From Burkholderiales bacterium (GTDB lineage: Bacteria > Pseudomonadota > Gammaproteobacteria > Burkholderiales > Burkholderiaceae_C), in the NCBI GenBank assembly GCA_017302505.1, contig JAFLDH010000011.1, positions 1-42,339 of the forward strand: a stretch of 42,339 nucleotides of DNA, read 5' to 3'. The notes under the pieces are model-generated. The model did not search any database. It worked only from the letters and a program-made list of their open reading frames with translations, and was not told where the DNA came from. Both the position numbers and the translations under genes were made by a program. The stretch's first letter is position 1, and each line of letters opens with the position of its first letter. Positions 16,193 through 24,443 of this stretch are shown here, in pieces.

Positions 16193-17394
16193 ACCGAGAC
16201 AGCCACGGTATCGCGGTGCAGATACCGTGCTGGTGGCGTGCCCATCAGTGTCCGATACACCGCGAGGGCGGCCCTGCCATAAGCGCTCCATCCCATGATG
16301 TGGCGCGTCCGCACAAGCGCCAATTCGGCCATGCCGCCGCGGCGATCGGGGTCATCGGCCAAGCGCTGCAGCCGGTCGGCTAACGCCGTGCTGTCACGCG
16401 GTGGCACGATAAATCCCTCGACGCCGTCATCGAAAAGGTCCGGTGCGCCGGTGTTCGTCGTAGCCACGACGGGACAACCGCACGCCATTGCCTGGGCTAC
16501 CACCAACCCAAATCCGTCCTGGACGCTGGGCAGAACAAGTACATGGCTTCGACTGACCCACCGCTTCAATTCGTCCTGTGAAACGTGGCCTGTGGCGCGT
16601 ACGTTGTCCGGCCAAAGCCTCCGCTTTGCAAGGTGGGCAATGAATAGCGGCGAAACGGTACCAATCAAGGTAAGGGTCTTGTTTGGATGCCGGAGTTGCA
16701 GAAATGCCTCAAGCAGGTACGGCACGCCCTTTTGCAAGTTCACTCCACCGATGAACAAGACATCGAAACGATCCGCAGCGGGCAGTGCGCAGGGGTAAAA
16801 CCGATAGAGGTCTACCCCGTAGGGCAGCTTGTGCAACTTTGTAGCCGGCACACCTTGTTCGAGGAAACTGTCCATCGCGAAGGTGGATGGAACAGTGATT
16901 GCATCCGCCTGCGCGTACTCTTCCTCCTCGCGCTCGATGATGCGTGGGTCAATTCCGTCGAAGTGAACGCCCCAGCGGTCGTGCTCCTCTCGGAGAATTC
17001 GATCCTGCACACGAATGTGTGCGGAGCCGCGGTCACAAACGTAGCGGGAACCTCTTTGTTGCGCCACCTTCCCGCTGCCGAGCCCGGAGCCCGACGACGC
17101 CACCAACGCATCGCAGTCGGGCAGACGCCGAGCAACATATCCGTCGAATCGAAGCTTGGCGGAAAGCTCCCATTGCCACAGCAGCCGCGTGCCTAGCAGG
17201 TGTCGATGACGGAATGCCATGTACGGTGCGTGCCAGTACGGATAGCTGTGGACTAGCGTATCCGGTATGCGCTCGTCGTGCAGCTTGAAGCGCGGATAAC
17301 TGGTAAAGATCGCCCGCAGCGCCCCGTGACCGTACAACTCACGAGCGAGGTCGAAATGGTGGAACTTGCCGTTGACGGCTAGCACGATGTTCAT
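16189..17394 (-). CDS. Glycosyltransferase family 4
   Basis: The 401-residue GT-B enzyme starts MNIVLAVNGKFHHFDLARELYGHGAL. Its donor domain begins FDVLFIGGVNLQKGVPYLLEAF. The donor-binding motif reads VQDGFGLVVAQAMACGCPVVAT, so the usual first Glu is Asp and the second is Gln; the enzyme may still work, but the substitution is unusual. The ATG at 17394 overlaps the flippase stop (ATGA). A longer frame upstream would run 35 residues into the flippase gene and was rejected. It adds an unidentified sugar in the cytoplasm. Confidence 0.87.
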   Translation of the reverse strand: MNIVLAVNGKFHHFDLARELYGHGALRAIFTSYPRFKLHDERIPDTLVHSYPYWHAPYMAFRHRHLLGTRLLWQWELSAKLRFDGYVARRLPDCDALVASSGSGLGSGKVAQQRGSRYVCDRGSAHIRVQDRILREEHDRWGVHFDGIDPRIIEREEEEYAQADAITVPSTFAMDSFLEQGVPATKLHKLPYGVDLYRFYPCALPAADRFDVLFIGGVNLQKGVPYLLEAFLQLRHPNKTLTLIGTVSPLFIAHLAKRRLWPDNVRATGHVSQDELKRWVSRSHVLVLPSVQDGFGLVVAQAMACGCPVVATTNTGAPDLFDDGVEGFIVPPRDSTALADRLQRLADDPDRRGGMAELALVRTRHIMGWSAYGRAALAVYRTLMGTPPARYLHRDTVAVSV

Positions 17395-18728
17395 GGGCGA
17401 ACAGGTGCATTCTGTCGAAGAGTTGCACCGACTTGACGCCTGGCAAGTAGCACACTGAAAACCGTTAGCGTCGCTTCGGCCAAGAGCAGCGACCAGCAAA
17501 CCCCGGCGAGCGCCCAGACTAGGCCCAATGCCCAGGCGAAGGGAAGCGAAAGCGCAGAAACGAGAGTGAAGCCGATGGCCAACTGGCCGTGGCCATTGGT
17601 CGACATGAGAACGCCCCGCGGAATGTGACCGGCACCGGCCACTGCGGCATAGGCCAGCAGCGGCAGGACAATGGCGGCCTGGTAGCTGACCTCACCCCGG
17701 GTCCAGGCGGGAAGGATCCAAGGTGCGAGGCCTGCCAGCACTGCGCTCAACGCGACGGCCGTGGCCCCGCCGATGCGAATAGATCGGGCATAAAGCGCCT
17801 GCAGCGCTTGGGTTTCGCCAGCACCCTTCAGGCGTGAGAACTCAGGCCAAAGCGCATGACTGAGAATGCTGGTCGCCTGAACCGCCACACGGGCAAGGGT
17901 GCGCGCCGCGCTAAACGTCACAACGGCGGCTGAGCCGAACATTGAACCGACGAGCAGCGTGAACCCTTGCAGGCTCAGTGCACTGGATAACTGGAAGGCA
18001 AGAAATGCCAGGCCCGGTTTGACAAGCTCTTTCACCTCCATCCACCTGGCCTCGCGCAGCCCGTAGCCGAACGTCGCGTTGCCGTGTCGGGCGATCTGCC
18101 AGGAGATGCGCAGGCTAAGCACGCGCACTAGCGCCATTGCCAGGGCAACGGCCACAGCGTGACCGACAACCAGCAGTGCGGCGATTCCGCCCAGCCATTC
18201 GGCCAAGCGCACAAAATTGTTGGTCAGGATGCCCGTGGCATAGCGGCCCGTCGCGCGAAAGACTGCCTGGTCAATCCCGGAATACATTGCGGCCAAGGTG
18301 GCCAGTACCAGCAGCCACAGTGTCCATCGATCACCCGGGGACTGAAGCATGGGCAAGGGCAGATAGATTAGCCCAACAGCGGTGAGCAGGGCCACGCCCA
18401 GGCATACGGCGCTCATGAATGCCGTGGCGCTGTGCAGCGTACGCCGAGCGCCCACAATCTCGCCCGCACCCATGAGCATGGTCATGCGGTTGGCCGCCGC
18501 GGTCAGCAGGCCGATGTCGGACATAGCAAAGTAAGCTGGCAATGCGGCCATCATCAGCCATTTGCCATAGGTGGAGAGGTCCCAGATTGACAAGAAGATC
18601 GGCAGTGACGCGATCTGGATGAGTATCGTGACCCCCTGGCCGAAGGCATTGGCACTGACGCCATGGCCAATGCGCTTCCTCATCGAGTTTGAAGGCACTG
18701 CGTTCAGCAATGGGACAAGCGCTGCCAT
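17391..18728 (-). CDS. Wzx-like polysaccharide flippase
   Basis: This 445-residue protein with about 12-14 membrane segments has the N-terminal layout of the MATE/Wzx polysaccharide transporter superfamily (FGQGVTILIQIASLPIFLSIWDLSTYGKWLMM, then AMSDIGLLTAAANRM). It would flip the undecaprenyl-linked repeat to the periplasm for polymerisation. It lies 6 nt after the EpsI gene and overlaps the following glycosyltransferase by 4 nt. An alternative start 15 codons later (MRKRIGHG, 18683) fits the family N terminus too, and neither has a strong ribosome-binding site. Confidence 0.83.
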   Translation of the reverse strand: MAALVPLLNAVPSNSMRKRIGHGVSANAFGQGVTILIQIASLPIFLSIWDLSTYGKWLMMAALPAYFAMSDIGLLTAAANRMTMLMGAGEIVGARRTLHSATAFMSAVCLGVALLTAVGLIYLPLPMLQSPGDRWTLWLLVLATLAAMYSGIDQAVFRATGRYATGILTNNFVRLAEWLGGIAALLVVGHAVAVALAMALVRVLSLRISWQIARHGNATFGYGLREARWMEVKELVKPGLAFLAFQLSSALSLQGFTLLVGSMFGSAAVVTFSAARTLARVAVQATSILSHALWPEFSRLKGAGETQALQALYARSIRIGGATAVALSAVLAGLAPWILPAWTRGEVSYQAAIVLPLLAYAAVAGAGHIPRGVLMSTNGHGQLAIGFTLVSALSLPFAWALGLVWALAGVCWSLLLAEATLTVFSVLLARRQVGATLRQNAPVRP

Positions 18729-18734
18729 CCGATT

Positions 18735-19475
18735 TCAGTGACGTCGGAGTGCCTCGACACCGATGAATTGCGCGCGAGCTTCCGGCGACATAGCGCCAAG
18801 TAACGCATCGACAAATGCATCCTGCATCTTTAACGACTCGGCCGCCGGCAGTGGCGTGATCTCGGACACACGAACTAACAGGCCTTCGGCGACGTACCCG
18901 CGCGCAGCAAAGCGCATGCGTTCAAGGTTGCGCTCCAGGGAACCACGAGCTGCCCGGTCACCAACGCGGAACCAATAGGTGATCGGCTCTTTGCGTGCGC
19001 CCGCTGCGGCATTTAGCCTCATCACCGGAATGACGCCAAACGCCGTCGTCAGGTCTGCGGGCGTGGGGTCGGGGACGATGAAGCCAAGCGACCGATAGCA
19101 CATCTCGGGCTGATGGGCTTGCATGCGGGTCGATTGATCGCGACCATAGGCCACCGATAGCATGAAGAGGCGTCCGGTCGGCCGGTGGACATACGTTCTC
19201 GCCAGCACACGGTCGTATATGGCATCCACGGACGCCTGTAACTGGGGATTGACAACAGCGCTCGCCGTGCCGGGAAGGAGCGCCCATTCGCCAAATTCCT
19301 TTGGCACGATGGCTTCCAGATCGGGCATGCCCACCACATCGGACCAGTACTTTGTAGGCAGCAGACGCTGTGCGGCCATTAAGCACAAAGCCATGAGCAA
19401 CGCTGCGACGACGGTGTGCACCATGACCACGACGCGCGCGGCTTCGGGCATGCTGGGTGCAGTGCTCGTGGTCAT
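18735..19475 (-). CDS. epsI: EpsI, exosortase-associated protein
   Basis: The 246-residue protein has one N-terminal membrane helix (about 14-36) and a periplasmic domain with LPTKYWSDVVGMPDLEAIVPKEFGEW, typical of the EpsI family that accompanies exosortases or is fused to their C terminus. It contains VAYGRDQSTRMQAHQPEMCYRSLGF and ITYWFRVGD, both family hallmarks. Its exact role is not settled; it is consistently encoded next to exosortase in EPS loci. Its start overlaps the exosortase stop by ATGA, so the two are translationally coupled. Confidence 0.9.
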   Translation of the reverse strand: MTTSTAPSMPEAARVVVMVHTVVAALLMALCLMAAQRLLPTKYWSDVVGMPDLEAIVPKEFGEWALLPGTASAVVNPQLQASVDAIYDRVLARTYVHRPTGRLFMLSVAYGRDQSTRMQAHQPEMCYRSLGFIVPDPTPADLTTAFGVIPVMRLNAAAGARKEPITYWFRVGDRAARGSLERNLERMRFAARGYVAEGLLVRVSEITPLPAAESLKMQDAFVDALLGAMSPEARAQFIGVEALRRH

Positions 19476-20392
19476 GCGCGTGTCCCCCTCGTGCGGCTGA
19501 TTGCGCGAAGGACAGTGTCAATGCCAATCAGCAGCACAAAGGCGCTGATGAAAAGCACCAAACCGGAAAAGCCGTGGAGAAAGCCTTGCCCCGCCTCGTC
19601 GCCAAGGTGGAAAGTTACGAGTGCCAGTACTACCACCCGCACTACGTTGGCAGCGAAGGAGATAGGCACAATCAGGATGGCCAGCATGACATTGCGTAGC
19701 ATGGATGTGTGCCGCACCACGTTCAGATACAAGATGCCGAAGGCCTCTAGCAGGAACAAGGTGCGCATGCCCGCACAAGCCTCGGCAACCAGGAGTTGAT
19801 ATGGGCCCAGCTGCAGTACAACGCCCGTGCGAGAGATTGGGTAGCCCATCGCGTGCAAGACGTGGTCAGCGGCAGCCGATACGACCCCCTTCATGAAGCC
19901 GCCTATGGGATCCATGATGAAGCCCGGGACCGGCACCATGAACACGAAGAAGAACAACGGGAACGCCAAGCGGCGCAGCATGGGCAACCCGTCCAGCATC
20001 AAGATGCAGCCAGCGAGCATTGGCAGAAACGCACCCACTTCAAAGTAGATAACTTGCAATGCAACGCCAGACACATACATGACCATGCCCAAAGCCATGC
20101 AGACCCAGGCCAGCGGGTAGGCGGGTTGGATTGGGGTGCCAGGAGTGGCTGCCATCCAACGTGTCCACAAGAGCCACATTGCTACGGTCAAGATCACAGG
20201 GCCGTGGCTATGCTCGTCCGTGGTCCACAACCCGTCGGCCAGCAAGTGCCAAAAACTGGGCAGGAACATCAGTGCCATGCCCAGCCCTAGCACCACTGAA
20301 GGTGCGCTCAGACGTTTGTGCCATGGAAATGATGCGGTTTCCCGAACGCTGGCAGACATTCGGGGCGCTATCTCTGCCGATTCCGTATTCAT
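19472..20392 (-). CDS. xrtB: Exosortase B, PEP-CTERM transpeptidase-like membrane enzyme
   Basis: Exosortase recognises PEP-CTERM tails and is thought to cleave them at the inner membrane. The 306-residue polytopic protein carries the catalytic set: Cys206 in AEACAGMR, Arg252 in ANVVRV and His273 in FLHGFSG. About eight hydrophobic segments are visible. HSHGPVI near residue 61 and the MVPVPGFIMDP loop match the XrtB type found with EpsI. The ATG at 20392 was chosen over a TTG at 20452. Its likely substrates in this window are the five PEP-CTERM proteins at 121-3104 and 24811-25515. It sits directly after epsG in the EPS operon. Confidence 0.92.
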   Translation of the reverse strand: MNTESAEIAPRMSASVRETASFPWHKRLSAPSVVLGLGMALMFLPSFWHLLADGLWTTDEHSHGPVILTVAMWLLWTRWMAATPGTPIQPAYPLAWVCMALGMVMYVSGVALQVIYFEVGAFLPMLAGCILMLDGLPMLRRLAFPLFFFVFMVPVPGFIMDPIGGFMKGVVSAAADHVLHAMGYPISRTGVVLQLGPYQLLVAEACAGMRTLFLLEAFGILYLNVVRHTSMLRNVMLAILIVPISFAANVVRVVVLALVTFHLGDEAGQGFLHGFSGLVLFISAFVLLIGIDTVLRAISRTRGTRA

Positions 20393-20435
20393 TGTCTTAG
20401 TGCGTCTACGGTCAACTCGGAGCTTGCAAACTGAC

Positions 20436-21371
20436 TCAAAACTCGTTAACAAGCACGCCCGCCATCTTCAGCGGGTCTTTCGAAAGGAGCCTTACTAGCT
20501 TCTGCAAATCGGGCACGCGGCTGCGGTTCTGCCTTCCAACCACCAATGATGCGCCACATCGCGTGGCGATGATTCGCGCGTCGGAGCCGTGCGCTGCGGC
20601 AGGAGTATCCACAAGAACGTAGTCAAACTTACTCTGGAACTCACGTAGTAGCATCGCAAACGCTGTGCGCTGAATGAGTTCGGTAGGGTTTGGCGGCACA
20701 GTGCCGGCCGGCAGCAAGTACAGGTTGGGTAAATGCGGAACTGGAACCACCACGGCTGCTTCGGCACGTCCCATTAGGATGCTGCTCAGCCCTTTGGTGC
20801 CTTCGGTGGCAAAAACATCGTGAAGCCGTGGCGTGCGCAGGTCGGCGTCGACGATCAGTGTGCGTCCAGGAAGCTGGCTGAATGCCACGGCCAAGTTGGC
20901 TGCAATGAACGACTTGCCGTCACCAATGTTTGGACTGACGATCGCCAATGCCGGCCTAGGCTCAGCGGCTAGGACGCCCAACACCAGCTGAGCACGGATA
21001 TCGCGAAATGACTCAACGTCGTCACTGAAAGGTTGGTTGGCAGCTACCAGTTCGTCCGCCACCAAGCCCTGTGATTCCCCTGGCGCGTATGGGTAGTGAA
21101 ACTGCTGCGCCAGCGCCCACATCACGTCCTCGGCCTTGGCAAAACCCAACTGAACTGCTGCCTCGCCAAACTTGAGCTCGTGCTCCTGTTGGTAGGCGAG
21201 AACCTGCTCAACCTGCGACGGAGTCAAGCCCTTGGTGCGGCGAAGGATGTCTCCGATTGCCGGATCAAAGACGGTGGAATCCCCTTGGCCTGCGGAAGCG
21301 TGCGGGTGGTCTTCGGTTTGTGCGTCGTGCAAATGTGGGCCAGTGGCCTCGAGTGGCTTGTTGACAATCAC
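20436..21371 (-). CDS. epsG: EpsG-like chain-length tyrosine kinase
   Basis: The 311-residue cytoplasmic ATPase resembles the BY-kinase (Wzc C-terminal) family. It contains Walker A SPNIGDGKS (146-154), Walker A' TLIVDADLRTPRLH (171-184) and Walker B YVLVDTPAA. The N terminus (about 40-100) has a GspE-N/MshEN-like segment (LTPSQVEQVLAYQQEHELKFGEAAVQLG), as seen in EpsG proteins of exosortase loci. No tyrosine cluster is present at the C terminus, so it may regulate by ATPase activity or phosphorylate a partner. A GTG start overlaps the epsF-like stop (GTGA). It probably works with the epsF-like protein to control chain length and export. Confidence 0.88.
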   Translation of the reverse strand: MIVNKPLEATGPHLHDAQTEDHPHASAGQGDSTVFDPAIGDILRRTKGLTPSQVEQVLAYQQEHELKFGEAAVQLGFAKAEDVMWALAQQFHYPYAPGESQGLVADELVAANQPFSDDVESFRDIRAQLVLGVLAAEPRPALAIVSPNIGDGKSFIAANLAVAFSQLPGRTLIVDADLRTPRLHDVFATEGTKGLSSILMGRAEAAVVVPVPHLPNLYLLPAGTVPPNPTELIQRTAFAMLLREFQSKFDYVLVDTPAAAHGSDARIIATRCGASLVVGRQNRSRVPDLQKLVRLLSKDPLKMAGVLVNEF

Positions 21372-22792
21372 GGCCGGTCCTTGCCGCGCGTGGGTGTCTT
21401 AGTACTCAGCCGGAATCTGTGCGGCACTGCGTGGCCCGTGCGGTTGCCAACGGAAAAGGCTGGTACAGCGCCCAGCAGAGGCTGCAGGACAAGGCTTTCA
21501 ACTTCGCTCTGCAAGCGCAAACGCCGGTCTCGGAACTCGGCCATTAGCGCAGCAGCGATTCCCAGTGCGAGTGCCAACGCTGCGCCAAGAAACATGTTCA
21601 CACCCACTCTTGGTGACGAGTGGCGCGCTGGCTCAGTCGCATACTCCAGCGGCGACACATTGGCTTGTACTCCCTTGCTTTCCAGGCTGGTCACATTCAG
21701 GCGGGCGAGCACCGCGTCGTACGCACGCTGTGCGTTCTCGGCGTCGCGCTGCAGCACGGCGGCTTCGTCGCGTGTTGCCCTGAGCTTCAGTACGGTTGCG
21801 CGTTGGTCGTCCAGTGCAGCGCGAACCTTTGCCACCCGAGTCTGGTTGACGCTGTTATTGATGCTCAAGCCCGACGCGACGCGGCCCACCTCTGCCGTGG
21901 CCTTGGCGCGCAGGTCGGTTACCAGGGCCCGCTGCTCCTTTACCTGGGGGTGTGCGTCGCCCAAGCGCTGCGAAAGTTGTTCAAGCGTGCTTTCCTGGCG
22001 CGCGAGTTCAGCCTTCAGGCCCGAGTACATGGGGTTAGCGAAGACCTCTTGCATCTTGTCTCCCTGCATCGCGGCTTGCGCCTGGCGGCTGCCTGATTCG
22101 GCCACTTCGGCCTGCAGCATCACCAACTGGGTCGACAGTGCTTGCAGCCGAGCCGTCTCCACATCAAGACGTTCGTCCGTGACGACAAGGCCGTTCTTCT
22201 GCTGGAAGGACGACAACTTGGCCTGGGCTTCTTCGACCTTCTCTCTAAGCTGCTTCGCATTCGCGTCAAAGAAACGGCTGAACTCCTTTGCAGGGTCTGT
22301 ACGAAGTTCCGTCGTCACAGACATGTAGGCGTCGATGAAGCCATTAGCGACCGCCGCGGCGAAGCGCGGCTCGCCCGCCGTGTAGATCACGTTCATGACG
22401 TTCGATCCGCGAGAGGGCCTGACTTCCAAGTTGCTAAGCAGGGCGGCGGCCAACCATGTCTCTGGGCTTCCAGCGCCGCCGGTGCTTTCCATCCATTGCG
22501 CCCGAATCTCGGGCGATTCAGTCATTCGCAGGTTGTTCACCACCCGGCGGGCGACGCGCATGCTGCGAATGATGTCGATCTGGGTAAGCAGGTAGCTTGG
22601 TGATGCCACGCCGGGCAAAGTGCCCAGGATCGGGTCTGGCGACTTGATGTCCAGCACGATGGACCCGACTGCCGTGTACTGCCTTGGTGCCATCAGCGTC
22701 AGCGTAGCAACTACCCCTGTGACGGCGACGAACACGGCGCAGGCAATGACCCAGCGTCCCCGGAGGATTGCGAAAAGTTGAGCGAACGACAT
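21368..22792 (-). CDS. epsF: EpsF-like chain-length determinant (Wzz/PCP family)
   Basis: This 474-residue inner-membrane protein has membrane helices near 15-35 and 405-425 and a long periplasmic coiled-coil region between (about 165-370; EKVEEAQAKLSSFQQKNGLVV, LEQLSQRLGDAHPQVKEQRALV). The N-terminal Wzz domain starts MSFAQLFAILRGRWVIA. The architecture is that of polysaccharide co-polymerases that set chain length. It is the first gene of a minus-strand operon of about 12 kb, with operator-like repeats upstream. The matching outer-membrane exporter and the priming sugar-phosphate transferase are not in this window. Confidence 0.9.
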   Translation of the reverse strand: MSFAQLFAILRGRWVIACAVFVAVTGVVATLTLMAPRQYTAVGSIVLDIKSPDPILGTLPGVASPSYLLTQIDIIRSMRVARRVVNNLRMTESPEIRAQWMESTGGAGSPETWLAAALLSNLEVRPSRGSNVMNVIYTAGEPRFAAAVANGFIDAYMSVTTELRTDPAKEFSRFFDANAKQLREKVEEAQAKLSSFQQKNGLVVTDERLDVETARLQALSTQLVMLQAEVAESGSRQAQAAMQGDKMQEVFANPMYSGLKAELARQESTLEQLSQRLGDAHPQVKEQRALVTDLRAKATAEVGRVASGLSINNSVNQTRVAKVRAALDDQRATVLKLRATRDEAAVLQRDAENAQRAYDAVLARLNVTSLESKGVQANVSPLEYATEPARHSSPRVGVNMFLGAALALALGIAAALMAEFRDRRLRLQSEVESLVLQPLLGAVPAFSVGNRTGHAVPHRFRLSTKTPTRGKDRP

Positions 22793-22858
22793 CTGCGGGC
22801 GCTACCTTGGTCGTGATTCCATACTTCGGGCTGATCCCGAAAGGTGACAACTCTCGTC

Positions 22859-22875
22859 ATTCCGTATGACGGAAT
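22859..22875. promoter_or_regulatory. Inverted repeat upstream of the epsF-like operon
   Basis: ATTCCGT ATG ACGGAAT is a perfect 7-bp repeat with a 3-nt spacer, centred 75 nt before the epsF-like start. Nearby, a second dyad (TTCGGG/CCCGAA) lies closer to the gene. It is an operator candidate for the large EPS operon. Confidence 0.4.
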
Positions 22876-22895
22876 CGTTCGTGAGCTCGCTGGAT

Positions 22896-22904
22896 CGGGA
22901 TCCC
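22896..22904. promoter_or_regulatory. CGGGATCCC half of a repeated EPS promoter motif
   Basis: It shares its core with the 14-bp palindrome upstream of ugd (3464-3477) and lies 104 nt before the epsF-like start. The regulatory role is inferred. Confidence 0.25.
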
Positions 22905-23057
22905 ATTTTCATCCTAGCATGCGGCCCACGCACAGTAGCCCATGCAAATGGGTGGATTCGCGCTTTGGTCTGTGAATACATGCGCGCAGCTCATGTCCCG
23001 ACGGTGATTTGCCCTGCGGAATGATCCTGCTCTGCAGGCCGCGCGATCCGCTACGCC

Positions 23058-23086
23058 GCAGCGCAGGCACAGCGGCTTTTTTTTGT
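23058..23086 (+). terminator. Rho-independent terminator-like hairpin with T8 run
   Basis: GCCGC and GCGGC flank a 12-nt loop and are followed by eight Ts on the plus strand. No plus-strand gene ends upstream, so it would terminate a short leader or a small RNA starting in the divergent gap. The stem is short (5 bp). Confidence 0.35.
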
Positions 23087-23092
23087 GTCGCC

Positions 23093-23107
23093 CCCCCTAG
23101 GTGGGGG
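23093..23107. promoter_or_regulatory. C/G-rich inverted element (copy 6)
   Basis: CCCC CTAGGT GGGGG, 65 nt before the WcaI-like start and directly after the T8 run. It is the copy associated with a glycosyltransferase rather than a PEP-CTERM gene. Confidence 0.4.
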
Positions 23108-23171
23108 TATTGGGGGGGCAACCTGCCCGAAACCGGTAGCGCAGCTCCCGTGATCGGGATAAAAACGGGTC

Positions 23172-24443
23172 ATGAAGGTGTTGCTCTATTCAGCCAACTA
23201 CGCCCCCGAACAGACCGGTATCGGGAAGTACTCTGGAGACATGGCTGAGTGGATGGCCGCGCACGGGCATGAGGTCAAGGTCATTGCGGCACCGCCGTAC
23301 TACCCGGCTTGGAAGGTGCACGAGGGCTATTCGGGGGCTTCGTACCTTCGCGAGCAGATGGCCGGCGTAGAGGTGTGGCGGGCGCCGATATGGATTCCCT
23401 CAAAGCTCTCCGGTGCCACGCGCATGCTGCACCTGCTTTCCTTCGCTGTGAGTTCGCTCCCCATCTTGTTCAGACAGGTTTTCTGGCGGCCAGATGTGGT
23501 GATGGTGGTGGCGCCGGCCTTCGTTTGTGCGCCGGGTGCGCTGATGGCTTCTTGGCTTTCGGGCAGCAAGTCTTGGCTCCACGTGCAGGATTTCGAGGTT
23601 GACGTGGCTTTCCGGCTGGGGGTGCTGTCTGGTGGCTGGAAGCGCAGGCTGTTCACGGCGTTGGAACGTGCCATCTTCCGGCGCTTCGATTGTGTCTCGT
23701 CGATCTCTGAACGCATGATCTCTCGTGCGCAAGCCAAGGGCGTAAAGCGCACGCGGCTACTGTCATTGCCGAACTGGGCGGGAACTGTTTCGAACACCAT
23801 GGGTTCCGAAGAACGGCGCGCGGCGTTTCGCCTGGGGTGGGGCGTCGGCGCGGACCAAGTGGTCGCCATGTACTCGGGTTCGTTTGGTGCCAAGCATGGC
23901 CTTGATCTCATCCCGGCGGCTGCCAAGTTGCTGCCAGAGGTTCATTTCATAGTCTGCGGTGAAGGTGTGATGAGGCCCGAGCTTGAAGCGCGGGCCGCCG
24001 AGTTGTCCAACCTCACGATCCTGCCGCTGCAACCTGCCGGGGACCTGGCGGACTTCTTGGGGTCAGCCGACATTCACCTGCTTCCGCAAAGTGAAGGTGC
24101 GGAAGACCTGGTCATGCCTTCCAAGCTAACCGGCATGATGGCCAGTGGCCGGCCTACCGTCGCGACTTGCAGGGACAACACTGAGATTGCCCGAACGCTG
24201 CATTCGTGCGGTTTCATCGTGTCCCCTGGCGATGTACATGCCTTCGCAGATGCCATTCGCACATTGGCATTGCAGCCGGATCTGCGCCGCGAAATGGGGG
24301 CCCGTGCACGGGCCTATGCCGAGACCAACCTGGGCAAATCGCAGATCCTCGGACGACTGCTGCTTGATCTTGAGCGCTTGACTGGGCTGCCGGGGTCTGT
24401 CGATCAAGGGGCCGGCGAAGCAGCCATGATGGAAAGAACCTGA
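23172..24443 (+). CDS. WcaI-like glycosyltransferase
   Basis: The 423-residue GT4 enzyme opens with MKVLLYSANYAPEQTGIGKYSGDMAEWMAAHGHEVKVI-type sequence and APPYYPAW, hallmarks of the WcaI/WbuB colanic-acid glycosyltransferase group. It continues with LHVQDFEVDVAFRLG. The donor half has VVAMYSGSFGAKHGLDLI and SEGAEDLVMPSKLTGMMASGRPTVAT. It likely transfers a hexose or 6-deoxyhexose to the lipid-linked intermediate. It is transcribed away from the large EPS operon, with its own upstream region holding the C/G-rich element and a CGGGATAA motif 15 nt before the ATG. Confidence 0.9.
   Translation: MKVLLYSANYAPEQTGIGKYSGDMAEWMAAHGHEVKVIAAPPYYPAWKVHEGYSGASYLREQMAGVEVWRAPIWIPSKLSGATRMLHLLSFAVSSLPILFRQVFWRPDVVMVVAPAFVCAPGALMASWLSGSKSWLHVQDFEVDVAFRLGVLSGGWKRRLFTALERAIFRRFDCVSSISERMISRAQAKGVKRTRLLSLPNWAGTVSNTMGSEERRAAFRLGWGVGADQVVAMYSGSFGAKHGLDLIPAAAKLLPEVHFIVCGEGVMRPELEARAAELSNLTILPLQPAGDLADFLGSADIHLLPQSEGAEDLVMPSKLTGMMASGRPTVATCRDNTEIARTLHSCGFIVSPGDVHAFADAIRTLALQPDLRREMGARARAYAETNLGKSQILGRLLLDLERLTGLPGSVDQGAGEAAMMERT

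Larger units (their letters stand above)
22793..23171. other. 379-nt divergent region between the epsF-like operon and the WcaI-like gene
   Basis: No credible gene was seen. It contains the ATTCCGT dyad, a CGGGATCCC motif, a hairpin with a T8 run (ending 23086) and the C/G-rich element copy 6. It is probably the control region for both divergent EPS transcripts. Confidence 0.55.
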
